A DNA stretch of 64,000 bases from Ophiodon elongatus (GCA_016806645.1 JACSYO010001694.1:62001-126000); one strand, 5' to 3'; counted from the stretch's first letter, positions 1-11,024 are shown. The notes: a model not told the origin generated them from the sequence alone. Translations and numbers: made by a program.

Positions 1-28
1 AACTCTTTAGAAACCTATATAAGAGTGA

Positions 29-44
29 TCACTAGGTGGCACTG
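29..44 (+). promoter_or_regulatory. CTCF-like motif downstream of rflna exon 2
   Basis: The bases TCACTAGGTGGCACTG resemble the CTCF core (CCAC-TAG-G-TGGCA), with one difference at the first position. It lies in the intron just after rflna exon 2. This is a motif resemblance only; such matches occur by chance in long sequences. Confidence 0.35.
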
Positions 45-129
45 TTGACAAGAGCATATGGATCAAAATAAGTGAAGGAAGCTCCACATGCAACCAATAC
101 TATGTATTTATGTGTCAACATTCCCTTAC

Positions 130-239
130 TTGATTTCCTGCTCTGGTTTGGGGTTGACCTCGATGCTTTCTCCGAAGAACACGGGGTACATGCGAGTCTT
201 TGGGTCTGTGCTCGTGGAGTTTAGCAGCAGGTAGGGCAG
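130..239 (-). CDS. rflna: rflna (refilin A) coding exon 2, internal
   Basis: Second coding exon of refilin A (FAM101A), a small filamin-binding protein that organises actin bundles, notably perinuclear actin, and acts in skeletal development with filamins. The minus strand reads 36 complete codons plus two bases. It begins LPYLLLNSTSTDPKTR and continues with MYPVFFGESIEVNPKPEQEI, where FFGESIEVNP is the refilin A hallmark that leads into the conserved core. A pyrimidine-rich acceptor ends in CACAG at 240, and the donor GTAAGG starts at 129. The exon begins in phase 0, matching the end of exon 1, and ends in phase 2 after the first two bases of a Lys/Arg codon. The family has Arg or Lys followed by Cys at this point, so the 110-bp exon keeps the frame. 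The in-frame TAA that appears just after EIK lies in the intron and is not the stop. The remaining core and C-terminus lie left of the window. Confidence 0.93.
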
Positions 240-632
240 CTGTGCAGAGGAAACACAAGAGTCACAATCTCACAAAGACATGCATGAACTGCTGAACTGT
301 TTGTAACCAGCCTGCCAACGAGTTCATTCAAGGAATTCCAGTAAAAACAAAATCCCAGCATGGTTGGGGGTTTCAGCAGAGCCAGGAACCCAAATTAAAA
401 ACACTGACTGCAGTCCCCACCCTCTCCAGGAAAACACGCTCCTTGATCCGCCCTCATGAGAACTCGCCTTGTCCGTCGCACGACTACTACAACAACAATT
501 AGACAAGAAGCACGACAGTCGGGGCGACACTTCCATTTTAATTCAGAAAATAACACCGTGTGGGTCCAACCAAGTGTTTGTGGTAAATCACTTTCTGGCT
601 GGCTAGAGATGTGTGACCATATGATGACACAG

Positions 633-637
633 CGTGC

Positions 638-684
<47 letters not shown>

Positions 685-700
685 CGTGCGTGTGTGTGTG
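633..700. repeat. (GT)n microsatellite, imperfect
   Basis: About 68 bases of alternating GT with a few GC interruptions at both ends, inside rflna intron 1. An open frame through it encoding a run of Cys-Val is an artefact of the repeat. Confidence 0.97.
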
Positions 701-1150
701 GACTGAAAATAGGCTTGCAGATGTTGGGCCTACAGTAGCTACAGAACTGCAAAAACTAATAATAATGATATGAATCTCCAGAGCAGATGGTAGTCAGAGT
801 AGTAGATGATACAGTTAAATTAATTACAAGGAGGTGAAAAGATTCTCTTTTTGCCAAAGGTAAGCGGTCTCATAGGAACAAGTTACCCAAAAGACAGTCT
901 CTAAATATGTTGCTGTGCCTCAGTCATATTTCTTGATTATTGTGTAGATTACATTATTTATGGGTTGAAATGATCAAACATTGCATGTGTGAGGGCATCT
1001 GTCTCAGGTTCATCTCAATTTGACCATCGTCATTCCTCCACCTGCTTCACCCATTACACAGCTCACCAACACACACACACACACATGGAGGCACAGTCTG
1101 AGGATTTGGGATGCGTAAAATACTTTGGAAACCAAAATATTAAGTTCTTG

Positions 1151-1489
1151 GGCTGCAACTTATCATCATTTTCATAATCAATCAATCTGCAGATTATTTT
1201 CTCGATCAATCAACTAATTGTTTGGTCTATAAAATGTAAAAAATAGCCAGAAAATCCTATTAAAGTACCCTATTAAAGTGACATTTCGAGATTACTATTG
1301 CATAACACAATAAAATTGTCTAATTTCAGAAGTGGAAACAGGCTTATGTTTAGCATTTTGGCTTAAAGAAACCCTTTAATGATTAATTATCAAAACATTT
1401 ACAGACAAGTTTTGTTTCAGCGTTAATAGGTGAATGATGTATAGATGTATGACTAATCAATACCTCCCTATTAAGCTGCAACAAACTAG
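1151..1489. repeat. Internally deleted TIR-type repeat (GCTGCAAC termini)
   Basis: The left part (GGCTGCAACT..., ATTATTTTCTCGATCAATCA, TTGGTCTATAAAATGT) and right part (TAGCATTTTGGCTTAAAG..., ATTATCAAAACATTT) match, from memory, a dispersed non-autonomous fish repeat that begins and ends with GCTGCAAC-type sequence and is rich in (T)CGATTAATC. The middle is missing and the right terminus is degraded, so this copy is old. Transposon superfamily is not determined here. Confidence 0.6.
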
Positions 1490-4400
1490 TACTGAGTGTC
1501 ACAAACTCAGACACATTCCTGTAGAAATCATACTAGTATTACTGCATTCATTTTCCTGGGATTAATGCAGAGCGTGTGTTTTAACAGTGCAGAACACCAG
1601 ATGGGATACAGATATACTGTACTCAACTAACTGTACGAACCAGATCTGCTTTTGTACTGACCCATGACCTCTGAGTGTCCCCTCTGGAGCCATAAGGGGA
1701 CAGACAGAGCTGCACCAATCACAACCACAGATTGCTGTCACACACAGTGTGCAATGTTGTAATTGACCGTTTTGTTTGTGTGTGTGTGTCTCTGACCAAT
1801 CTGAATCAAATGGCACCTCAACCACTACTCCGACACCTCTCACGTTACACAGGGGAGGCTGTCACATGCTGTGGTTTGGCCGCAGTTAAGCGCACATGCC
1901 ACTACAGGGGACGAGCAAGAACAGGCCAAGGACACAGCAGATTGCTGCGTGAAGCTCGTCTTACCTACAGCCCGCGATCATCACCACATACTATCTGAAC
2001 GGTGGAGCTGAACTTGCACAGCTGCTAGTTTTTCAAAGCCAGACTGGAAAAAAAAAGATCCGTCTGCGGGCGGTTCAGTTTCTGCTGCTGGTACTTCATG
2101 ATCTAAAAAACTGTACGAGTATGGGATCGTCTTTACCTCCGCCGCTCCGGCATGGAGAGCATCCCAGGTATTTCTCCGCGGTGTGTTCTGGCAACTTCTG
2201 CAAAGCAAACACTCGTGAATGGAGGGTAGGTCACCTCCAGGCGGCGGATCCCCCAGTATGCTCACAAAGCACAAACCCCCCTGGAAGCACATTTCTGCCC
2301 AGGAAAAATAGTCTGCAGCTGAGCAGCCCACACAATGTACAATGCACAATGCAGAGCTGCTGAGAGAAAACGCCAACTCAAACACACTTTTCCAAGTGCT
2401 GGCTGTTTGGCGAAGTGAACTGACTTTGCATCCTGGTGTTTGCAACGACGTTAACGCAAGAGCATCAGTATCACACAGTGAGGCAGATTTAGAAAAAAGT
2501 CACGAGATCCCGTCTCCTGGGTTGTCTAATCCACCGACACTTGACCGGGTTTCCGTGAGCAGGACATGTATCTTTTACAGCTCTGAAACACCCAAGATTA
2601 GATGATCACACTGATATTGTTCATGCATCTAGTACGTCTTATTAATTAATTCATACATGTATGTAAAGACATGCAAGAATAAGAGTAATTATCCCACATC
2701 TGCATAAATTTGGCTCAGGTATGAAAGCAGACAGGCTGTCAGAGGGTTACTCCACATTTAATTTAGAAGTGAGAGGTCACCAAACACTTATGCAATGGCC
2801 TGCAGTCGCTCTAACAAGCCTCTGCACCCCAAAATAGAACCAGAGGATTGTTCTTAGGTGGCACACAAAAACAACTCATAAATAGATTTGCAAGGAGGAA
2901 AGAAATCGAGTACATTTATGCCTCCCCTCGTCCTGCTAACAGACACATAACCGGAAAACTCTAAAAGTCTATATCTGACGGAGAGTTTTGATTCTTTCCA
3001 TACAAGCAGGCCCTCAGATAGGATTAGGATCCCAAGCAGGAGCAGCCCCTATCAGGACGGATCTTTAAAAGGGAAACCACAAAGCAGAGGAGACCTACTA
3101 ATCTGAACCTCCAGAGGATTAGAGGATCTTGCTCTGTTTCAGGCTTCAGCAAACCAATGTCACGCAACTCCCAGGATGCAGCACTGCATTTCTGAGGCCT
3201 CCTTTAAAAGCCACCCCGACCTGCGCAGACATGTTCTTAAGACTTTTGAAACTGGGAGTGAGCTGGAAATGATTTTCAATCAAATCAGCCTCATCATGCG
3301 TGACAAAAATCCCTGAGAGTCATTGAAATGCATTTAGCAATTATCATGAATAATAGTTTCCATGGAAGATCATCTATAATATGCATGTCTGTCCTCATCT
3401 GATTAAGCAATATTGCCTTAGGGTGCACTCACTCTGTTAATTGTTCATTTAAACGTACACAGTTGTTGCACATTTTGCTGAAAGTATCATGCAATTTCAA
3501 CTTTAGGATTTAATTATCATAGACGAGTAATAGATTCCTATTAGCCCATGAGCTATTGGGATTTTCTCAGGAAACAATTCAAGACATTTAAGAAAGTTTG
3601 CAATCTGTTAATAAAAGTAAATTAGAACAACTTAATAATAACTGACTACTTTGCAGTTTTTCTAAATTATTTTATTTTATGGAGCACTTGCTGGTGTCCA
3701 TGGTGGTGTGAAGTGAGCTGCGACTGAGGCAGATATCTAACAGAGTTATTATGAACACTTTTCATTGGAATTGCTGACACCAAAAGCTCCTGCTCCTACT
3801 TTGGTTCTACTGCTACCACATCCACAGACGTGGTGAGGTGGACCCCAGCTTCCAGCGCTGTATTTCTTCATTCATTTGAGACTCAGATGAATCTGTTTAA
3901 CAGTATTCTCTCCGTTTTCAACAACTTTAACGTCTATTTTCAGCTTTTCATACAGGTGTTGATGTCCCCAGATTGAGCGAGACACTTTGGGGCCATCAGC
4001 TAACAATATTAATAATAACAGTACTAATAAACATTAACAAACGCTAGACTCTACACAACTCTCAAACTTCTGTAACAGAATCACAATTATGAAATACAAA
4101 ACCCGAAGGTTCCCATACTTAAGATGCCTATCTGACATAGAGGCTCCCAACTTGGGGGTTGTCAAAGGACCAGATATGATAAACAAGTAAGGAAATAAGA
4201 AAAATGATGATGATTGTCAAGGAAGGACGTTAAACACTATTCAAATGAAACAATCTGAGAATGAAATATCCGTCTTGGTTAAATAGCTCGCCAGTCAAGA
4301 ACAGATGCAACATGTGAAGAAGGGTTGCACGTGGATATCAATTCACTTTAAAGCGTCACAGGTCAAAATGTTTGGGAATGGGAAGTACCAATTGAATAAA

Positions 4401-4979
4401 CAAGCAATATGCCTTTCAATTCACTTAAAGAGGTTTCCACAGAGGACACAGACCTGCTGCTGGTGACGGTTTTAAAGAGCTAAAAGTCTGTCTAACTATG
4501 TGCCTCATTTCTGCTCTCTAATCAACATGGCTGACATGACAGACCTTGAAGAAGAAGCCTGACACAAACTTTTTTATGACCGTGCCCCATGTAAATCCAT
4601 TACAGGCCATTACCATTATAATAATGTTACTGTCTTGTCATTTAGGTGGTGAGACAGAAACCGGATCACACTAGTCATGCTCATAGTGTACACACCTCGA
4701 CTCAGACTCCGGCTACTGAGTGAATCACCTGGTGTCATAAAGCTTTCTGTCATCTTGCATGGGAGCCCCTGGAATCCTGGCAAGGACCCCTGGGAGTCCC
4801 TGGACCTCAGTTTTGAAACCCAAGTGGGCCTTATTAACTCACTGACCCTTATGACTCCATTTAGTTCGAACCCAGCTGATGCACCCCAGTGAAAAGGAAA
4901 ACATTTCTTCTGGTTTATTGAGGGCCAGTGGCATCTACAGCACAAGTGCAACATCAAAAGTGTACAACTGAGGAATTTC

Positions 4980-4982
<3 letters not shown>

Positions 4983-5041
<59 letters not shown>
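4983..5041. repeat. (GA)n microsatellite, 59 bp pure
   Basis: Uninterrupted GA dinucleotides, 59 bases, in rflna intron 1 about 250 bases inside the exon 1 donor. On the transcribed (minus) strand it is a pure CT tract. Mirror-symmetric homopurine tracts of this length can adopt triplex DNA in vitro. Confidence 0.98.
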
Positions 5042-5044
<3 letters not shown>

Positions 5045-5293
5045 CCAGATGTTGTGTGAGTGGGACTGAAGTGAAATATGTTTTTGGCCAAACATTAAAA
5101 AGCTCTCTTATTTTCAGTTTCTCTCACAGTAGCGTCATTATTTAGCCATTAGGTATTTTTCTTTCTTCTTTTTTTTTCATCATGAAGTGTCAATGAAGTG
5201 AATTACTGCGGACACAACACAGACCCGATTAACTGCTTTCAGATTACACAATTGTTTCAAATCATTAAGTAAATACAGCGATGTGTGTCTTAC

Positions 5294-5512
5294 CAGTTTG
5301 CCTTCTCTGCTCTCCTTTCTATAATATCCATGATGGCTTTCGACGGGCGTCGTGCAGCTGCCGGAGCGCGACTCGGTCAGACCCGGGGAGATCGAGCAGA
5401 AGGGCGGACTGGGGCTGGGGGGCAACCCCGAATCCGGACTGTCGAGCAGCCCTTCCCGGTTCTTTCCTTTTAGGCTATCATCCATCGCTTGTAAATGTAG
5501 GTGCCCCACCAT
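5294..5512 (-). CDS. rflna: rflna (refilin A) coding exon 1, N-terminus
   Basis: First coding exon of refilin A. The minus strand gives 73 codons starting MVGHLHLQAMDDSLKGK, followed by the serine/proline-rich signature LLDSPDSGLPPSPSP near residues 22-36 that is shared by refilins A and B. The exon ends ...KESREGKL directly before a donor GTAAGA at 5293-5288. The MVGHLHLQ start distinguishes refilin A from refilin B. An in-frame ATG lies four codons upstream (5524-5522, MVPE), so initiation could be there; I chose 5512 because it matches the known family N-terminus. This N-terminal part is low-complexity and probably disordered; the filamin-binding core is encoded by the later exons. Exon 2 follows after a 5.05-kb intron with matching phase 0. 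The exon is much richer in G+C and CpG than its surroundings, consistent with a promoter-proximal position. Confidence 0.94.
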
Positions 5513-6180
5513 TTCTGGGACCATTCAAGTAAAAAAAAAAAAACACCCCAGACGAAGTCGCACTGACAAGTTGCGCGCTCCTGCGTCGAAAAGAAACAAT
5601 CCTTGGAGACTTTTTTTTTTTCAAGACGACTTCTGCAAGCAGAGAAGATGGGATTCTTTTTTTTTTTTTTCAGGGAATATGCATTTAATCATTGCCCATA
5701 CTCTGTGGACAAGACTTCACAGAGTAATCATGAATTCAGCTGTTATGTCTCCTGAAAATACTGTACCTGCGCGTCGTGAAGTATCCACCTTTAATCCCGA
5801 AATATATTCCAAACAAATAGGCTTGAAAAAGCCACCCCCGATCTTGAAAAATAATATCAAACTTGACACCAAAGTGTATCAAAGTGAAGTAATAACTATT
5901 CTTAATAAAACATTTCAAAAAAAAAAAAAAAAACACTAAACTAAGACGTATAAAAGTCGCACAAAAACCATGAAGTCGACGGTCCGTCTGGTACCGATCA
6001 GGATGAGAGCTCCTCGGCTCTGACTGTGAGTGTGTGTGTGCGCGCTCTCCAGTGGAGAGCTCCTTCTTAATGATCCTGCCAGGCTTTTTTTGTGCACCTG
6101 GATCCAGTCCAGCCCTCATGATCTAGATCACTTCCACGCACAACCGACAGGGGCGAGCACGTCCTCCTCGTTCCCGTAGT
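5513..6180 (-). promoter_or_regulatory. rflna: Probable rflna promoter and 5' UTR region
   Basis: The 670 bases upstream of the refilin start codon carry clustered CpGs (around 5560-5590, 5765-5775, 5965-6000, 6035-6050 and 6130-6180), unlike the CpG-poor DNA on either side. No TATA box is evident on the minus strand at a suitable place, so the transcription start cannot be fixed. The region is interrupted by A or T homopolymers at 5530-5543, 5609-5621, 5656-5671 and 5919-5935. Those on the plus strand as A would be transcribed as T tracts. Assignment rests on position and base composition only. Confidence 0.5.
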
Positions 6181-6309
6181 ACTGTTTATGATCTGCTGAA
6201 GTTCCTTTGAGCAAGGTACTCAAATCCCTGACCCGCCTGGTTATATTAGTATTTATAATATTTATAATTAGTTATTATTAGTTCATCAGTATTTAAGATG
6301 ATATAATAT

Positions 6310-7000
6310 GTCACTTCATCGGAGCAATTAGTTATGTATTACTAGGGGTGGAAGTAAGGATTTGCATTTTCTCGTGTTACAAGTCGTTTTTTTGTGTCCG
6401 TACTTTTTAAGTACGTTTTAAGTACGTTTGTACTATTTATCACAAGCATTGAACAAATACAAAATAAAAGTAATATGAAAAATGCTATGTGAGAATGAAA
6501 CAGAAGAGTGGAGATAAATAAGCAGCTGCAGGTTTGTCTGCGGCCGCAAATAATAAATATAAATGTTTGCCTTCACGGGCCAGGACGCTTCAAGCACCAT
6601 GGGGATGTGGTTATAATTAGCATTATTGTACCTCGGCATAGTAAAAAACAACAATATGGCACCTATCATAAACCACGCCCACGTGACCTGTAGGAGCGCG
6701 CGTGGCCCAGCTAACATGCTACACGTTAACATCATGTGGATCCTTCAGCGGTGACTTCTGCATCGAGGAACTTCTATTCGCAGAGAGGTGGGTGAGGACT
6801 TCCTGCTGTGGAGAGTCGACAGAGGACTTCAGACAGGTGAGTATGAGGACACACTGCTGAGTTCCCCAGATGAGATGTTAGTGGCTGCAGCCAGTGTGGA
6901 GTTTATATATTGTTTATATGTCCACGTTGTCTGCTTTGTTGGTGTTTAATTCTACTGTTAACTCTAAAAGAAGCTTCATGCCTCCTTGTGTCAGCATGTT
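6310..7000 (+). repeat. Dispersed repeat copy A (related to 15715-16390)
   Basis: It shares several blocks in the same order with 15715-16390: a TACTATTT(A/G)TCACAAG motif; GAATGAAAC(A/T)GAAGA(G/A)TGGAGAT; AGCTGCAGGTT(T/G)GTCTGCGG; ATAAATGTTTG; TTCACGGGCC; GAGGACTTC followed by CAGACAGGTGAGTA; ACACACTG(C/T)TGA; and CCAGATGAGA. Runs such as AAGTACGTTT and, further right near 7580-7625, AAGTACATTTTTACACAAGTAGC ending CTTTCCTCCACTGC resemble subterminal and terminal sequence of fish hAT-like elements (left counterpart GGGGTGGAAGTAAGG at 6345). If so the whole element would be about 6345-7626, with a SINE inserted in it. Outer limits are uncertain. Confidence 0.6.
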
Positions 7001-7088
7001 TTATTTATTGTCGATCGATTTAGTTTTATTGCCCGAGGTTGCTCTCTTTTCTGGTTAACTCTAATGCTGTTATAAATTTATATAATTG

Positions 7089-7100
7089 ATAATCAGCTGT
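7089..7100. repeat. Left target-site duplication of SINE
   Basis: ATAATCAGCTGT, identical to 7437-7448 on the other side of the SINE. Confidence 0.85.
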
Positions 7101-7436
7101 GGGCTGCACAGTGGTGTAGTGGCTATAGCACTGTCACCTCACAGCAAGAGGGGCCCGGGTTCAAACCCCGATGCACGTTCTCCCCGTGGCAGCGTGGGTT
7201 CCCCCCGGGTTCCCCGGCTTCCTCCCACAGCCCAAAGACATGCAGTTTAAGCTTAGGGTTAACTGGAGGCTCTAAATTGCCCGTAGGTGTGAATGTGAGC
7301 GTGAGTGGTTGTCCGTCTCTATATGTGCCCTGCGATAAACTGGTGACCTGACCTGCCTTCGCCCCAATGTCAGCTGGGATCAACTCCAGCCCCCCGCGAC
7401 CCAGAATAGGATAAGCGGTTTGGATAATGGAATGGA
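7101..7436 (+). repeat. tRNA-derived SINE with target-site duplication
   Basis: A 336-bp element begins GGGCTGCACAGTGGTGTAGT, with an A-box-like TGGTGTAGTGG and a B-box GGTTCAAACCC about 45 bases on. It continues with sequence typical of an abundant fish repeat (TCTCCCCGTG, CTTCCTCCCACAG, CCAAAGACATGCAG, CTCTAAATTGCCC, AATGTCAGCTGGGAT) and ends in a short TGGAATGGA-like tail. It is flanked by identical 12-bp direct repeats ATAATCAGCTGT at 7089-7100 and 7437-7448, the hallmark of LINE-mediated insertion. It sits inside what may be a larger hAT-like element. Confidence 0.88.
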
Positions 7437-7448
7437 ATAATCAGCTGT
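7437..7448. repeat. Right target-site duplication of SINE
   Basis: ATAATCAGCTGT, identical to 7089-7100. Confidence 0.85.
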
Positions 7449-7639
7449 ATGCACAGACTGCAGAGTGCCCATCTGTTGCTTATAAAGCCTAAAGACGTTC
7501 TTTAATTTACCAGTAGTATCATATATCAGCAACCCCCACCTCCACTTTTAAAATGTAATAGTACATTTTAACTGACTTAATCAAGTACATTTTTACACAA
7601 GTAGCATACTCTTTCCTCCACTGCATAGTAATATTATCT

Positions 7640-9690
7640 TTTACTCAACCAAATAAGTCCCATTGACCCTCACGCACATTGAGGTGAGAAATATTTCTTC
7701 CAAGGCAGACATGGCCAAGACTAAAGCCTAGCCGGACAAATTGATGAAAAGACAATGGATAAAATGTATGATAATACTAAAAAACAATAATACTAAAATC
7801 ATCCTAAAAGTAAGCTAAGATCAGACAGGGTTTTTATCATGTTGCCTAAAAAGATGACATGAGTTGAGGCAATATCCACAATCTTTGTATATTGCATTAG
7901 AAATGCTTTAGTTAAAAAAGCTGATACTGCAAAATATTACTGAAGGACTGTTTATGAAGTGCATCTGAGCGAGAAGCTTCACAAATATACAAAACTGTAT
8001 CATCTACGTAATGCTGAATATGAATTCCATGTGTGTTAACAAATATATTGTTTGTGTTAATATTTTTTATTTAGGCTTTAAGCTCATCCCATGACTACAA
8101 ATAAGCTGGATAACTGCATTGAGTAAAACCTGAATATAACCTTTTTTAATCTGGAATGTTATCCAAATAAAATTGTCCATAAATGATCTGAAATGTTTCA
8201 ACGTCTCTAGATGTAATCCTGCTGTGTGAGAAAAAACCCTGATGTCAATCCTTGTTTAGTTTCAGTCATTTCAGTCAGCTGTCTTTGGTAGGCAGTTTGT
8301 TTCGGTCAGTAAAAGGATTATTAGAGGATTACTACAGTTATTTTTTCATAAGGCCTGTGTGTATTTGTGTCTTTGTGTGTCTGTACCCATCCTGCCTGGT
8401 GTATTTCAGGACAGGGTGGAGATGGGTGGGAACGCTGTGCATCCACCAGTTACTAAATGAGTGCATGGAGGTACACACACACACGCACACACATACTCAC
8501 ACACAGAGCAGACAAAGCAGAACTGAGTGAACAAATGAGCAGACGGCAGTCATCACAGCATGCAGTGGATAGAATGGAATCCTTGTGGATGGTTCCCTCT
8601 CCATATTGTCTGTGCTCTCTGTTCATACGGTTACTCTTACCAACTGCAGCCCTGCCAAAATGGAAATCAGAGCATAAATAAGAGCCAATGCAGAGCTGCA
8701 CAGAGCAGACTGTGTGTCTTAAGTGGTTGATTGTATCTTTGATGGTCCACCAGCTCTCCATGGTGATTACCACAGATTGTCAGGAAATCATGCGTGATGT
8801 TTTTTCTTTTTTTCTTTTTTTTTTTTAGTTCTCTGTTCTCATAAAAACTAAGACAACTCTGTTTGCCTTTGTTGTCTGGAAGATATACTTAATTGCATGC
8901 CTGTTAAACTCGTGCAGCTGTAATCTTGTTTGCTGAGAATTGTTATCCCTCCTCTGTGTTATTGTGCCGAAGCCTCAGCAGGAAGCTGTGGAGCGGCGCT
9001 GGGAGTTTTACTGGCGTTCCCCCGTGTCAGGTGTGTTTTTGTGTCATCATGTCCACCTTAAAGAGCCCATCACGTTGATCCTCAGGCATTTAAGGGATTA
9101 GTTCTGAGATCTGGTACAGATTAGCCATAAAATACTGGGGCACAGATGATGAGCGTGTTTGTGGGTGTAGGCATGTTTGTGAGGATGCCAACGGGAAGCA
9201 TTGCTCAATTGCAGCCTCTCTAAGTGAGAACCCAGAGAGCTCTGAAAATGACCAGAGCGACCAATTTTATTTGGTATTTTACACATCTTGTCTGCTGTAC
9301 ATGCACATGTTAAAGGGTCTGTTCACCCAGATGAAACGAAAAAGAAGAAAAAAAGAATCTCAGTGCTATGTAGCATTGCAGATAGTTTTGGATGAGGTGT
9401 CTGCCTCCACCCCAATACAGTGGAAGGGAATTTGTGGTCATAGAGCATTTAAAAATGAGATTTAAAAATAAATAAAGCTCTTTTCTGAATCAGGGTCCTC
9501 ATTGCCAAACGTTTTCATTATTGTTCAATAAAGTATTTATCTTGGAAACTGTTGACTGTGTTTTCTTTGGAGTAGCTGCGATATTGTTTCTTTAAGGACA
9601 TTTTCAAGCAACGTTAGTAGTGACATTCGTGTTCCCCAGAGGAGAATTGTAATAACTTTGGTGATACCCTTATTTTTCATTTTATTATTT
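7640..9690. other. Intergenic, no gene seen
   Basis: A+T-rich sequence with one imperfect CA tract (8472-8506) and a T-rich run (about 8800-8826). No exon, RNA gene or recognisable transposon was found. Confidence 0.6.
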
Positions 9691-9754
9691 TATTTTCGTC
9701 CTCGAATTCGGTTTATTGCCAAATACCTGCAAAACCTGCAGTTTTCCTATCAGG

Positions 9755-9885
9755 CTAATTAGCAAATATTAGCATTCTAAACTAAGATGACAATTACTAT
9801 ACAGTACCCGCTAGACAGCTTAGCATTAAGTACAGCCTCACAGAGCCGCGAGCATGGCTGTAGACTTGTAGCATTGATTAATGTT
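9755..9885 (+). repeat. TGCTAA-rich dispersed repeat, fragment 1
   Basis: A GCTAATTAGCAAATATTAGCAT block followed by TTAAGTACAGCCTCACAGAGC and GAGCATGGCTGTAGACTTGT. The same ordered blocks recur at 12125-12345, 34640-34905 and 48745-49110, which defines a repeat family within this window. Confidence 0.75.
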
Positions 9886-9989
9886 ATGAGGAACACAACT
9901 GAAACTCCATTAAACTCCATTGTGTTGGGGTTCAGGCACTAATCTCTGAGATGGATATCTCGAAACGTGGACAAAACTGAGTGCATGGC

Positions 9990-10745
9990 TGGATATGTGA
10001 TTTGAATGTCTTGTTTAGGAATAGTGTTACGTTGACAAAAACAGGCAGGCGGTTCTGTTGTTATTATGATAACACTACTGTTTATTAATGGAAAAAAAAA
10101 ACAGTGTACCTTCACACAAAAAGTCACATTGTGACCTCCATGTTTATTCAAAGCATCTGCTGGACACATGTTGGTTTTTAAAACAATGTCTCTTTCACAT
10201 GTTCACATTTCTGCATGTGACAACTTAATTTCACAGCTAGAAAGACAACTTTCAAAAGATTCAGTTGGGATGTTATTCTTATGTCTGCTGTGCATGTGTC
10301 AGCGTGCATCACCTTGGTTTCACTCGATTAGCAATAGAGTCAATTTAACTCTAATCTGCTCACTTTTTGGACAGGCTCCCTTAATGTGTTCTCCATGTGC
10401 TCTTCTCCATCCCAGGTTCAGGGAAATTAATTATTCTTTGAAAACATGTTTTATCCTCCTCATTCATTCAGTAAAGTTGCTTTGACACTGTATGTCAAAC
10501 CTATGACCTTTCGATTATGGATGGTAACTCCGGGACATTATGGAACAGACACCTTCACCATTTGGCCAAGCGGCCGTCCCAATTATGTGGGAGTTGATTG
10601 AAGAGCTCTGCAATCAGGATTCTGTTCCTGAGAGCTTTGAGATCTCAGGAGGCTTTGAGGCATACACAGAGGGGAGAGGACAGCCAAGCCGTCTGCTGAT
10701 GATTCATTTTTTAGTGCTCCATCATCCTTCCCCCTCATAGGGCAA
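9990..10745. other. Intergenic, no gene seen
   Basis: Unique-looking sequence. Short open frames here show no family resemblance and no paired splice sites. Confidence 0.5.
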
Positions 10746-10760
10746 TCACTCACATCCTGC

Positions 10761-10793
<33 letters not shown>

Positions 10794-10836
10794 GCACGCG
10801 CATGCGCACACACACACGCACACGCACACCCACACA
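10761..10836. repeat. (CA)n microsatellite, CG-interrupted
   Basis: About 76 bases of CA repeats with CG substitutions (CACGCACGCGCATGCGCACA in the middle). A shorter CA tract follows at 10911-10925. Confidence 0.96.
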
Positions 10837-11024
10837 ACATGAGGACACAAACATGTTTTTGTGCATAGATGCCGAAAATCACACACAGACACAGAGAAAT
10901 AAAGACGGTCACACACACACACACATTCCTGATCTGCAGAACTCTGGCTTAGTCTCAATGCATTCACATAATGTTGCCAAGCCAGCTGTGCGAACTGGGT
11001 CTGAAAAAGAGGGGGGTAATACAG

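Larger units (their letters stand above)
240..5293 (-). other. rflna: rflna intron 1 (about 5.05 kb)
   Basis: The intron runs from the donor GTAAGA (5293) to the acceptor CACAG (240). Apart from the repeats listed separately (GT tract, TIR-type repeat, GA tract) it holds no convincing exon. The stretch 2600-4970 is A+T-rich unique-looking sequence in which I see nothing definable. A moderately CpG-rich patch lies at about 1900-2250. Confidence 0.85.

Noticed and set aside
1981..2445. 154-codon minus-strand frame in rflna intron 1
   Set aside because: No recognisable domain and no splice sites consistent with refilin; kept only as a CpG-bearing patch.
4616..5095. 159-codon minus-strand frame with a long Leu-Ser run
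   Set aside because: It owes its length to the (GA)n/(CT)n microsatellite, which has no stops in this frame.
5352..5939. 195-codon plus-strand frame
   Set aside because: It runs antisense to refilin exon 1 and through A/T homopolymers; the minus-strand exon explains the region.
7101..7175. tRNA-like A- and B-box pair
   Set aside because: The head is part of a 336-bp SINE with target-site duplication; it does not close an acceptor stem, so it is not a tRNA gene.
6345..7626. Precise hAT element with 8-bp target duplication
   Set aside because: Terminal resemblance (GGGGTGGAAGTAAGG versus the inverse of CTTTCCTCCACTGC) is only partial, and no matching 8-bp flanks could be found.
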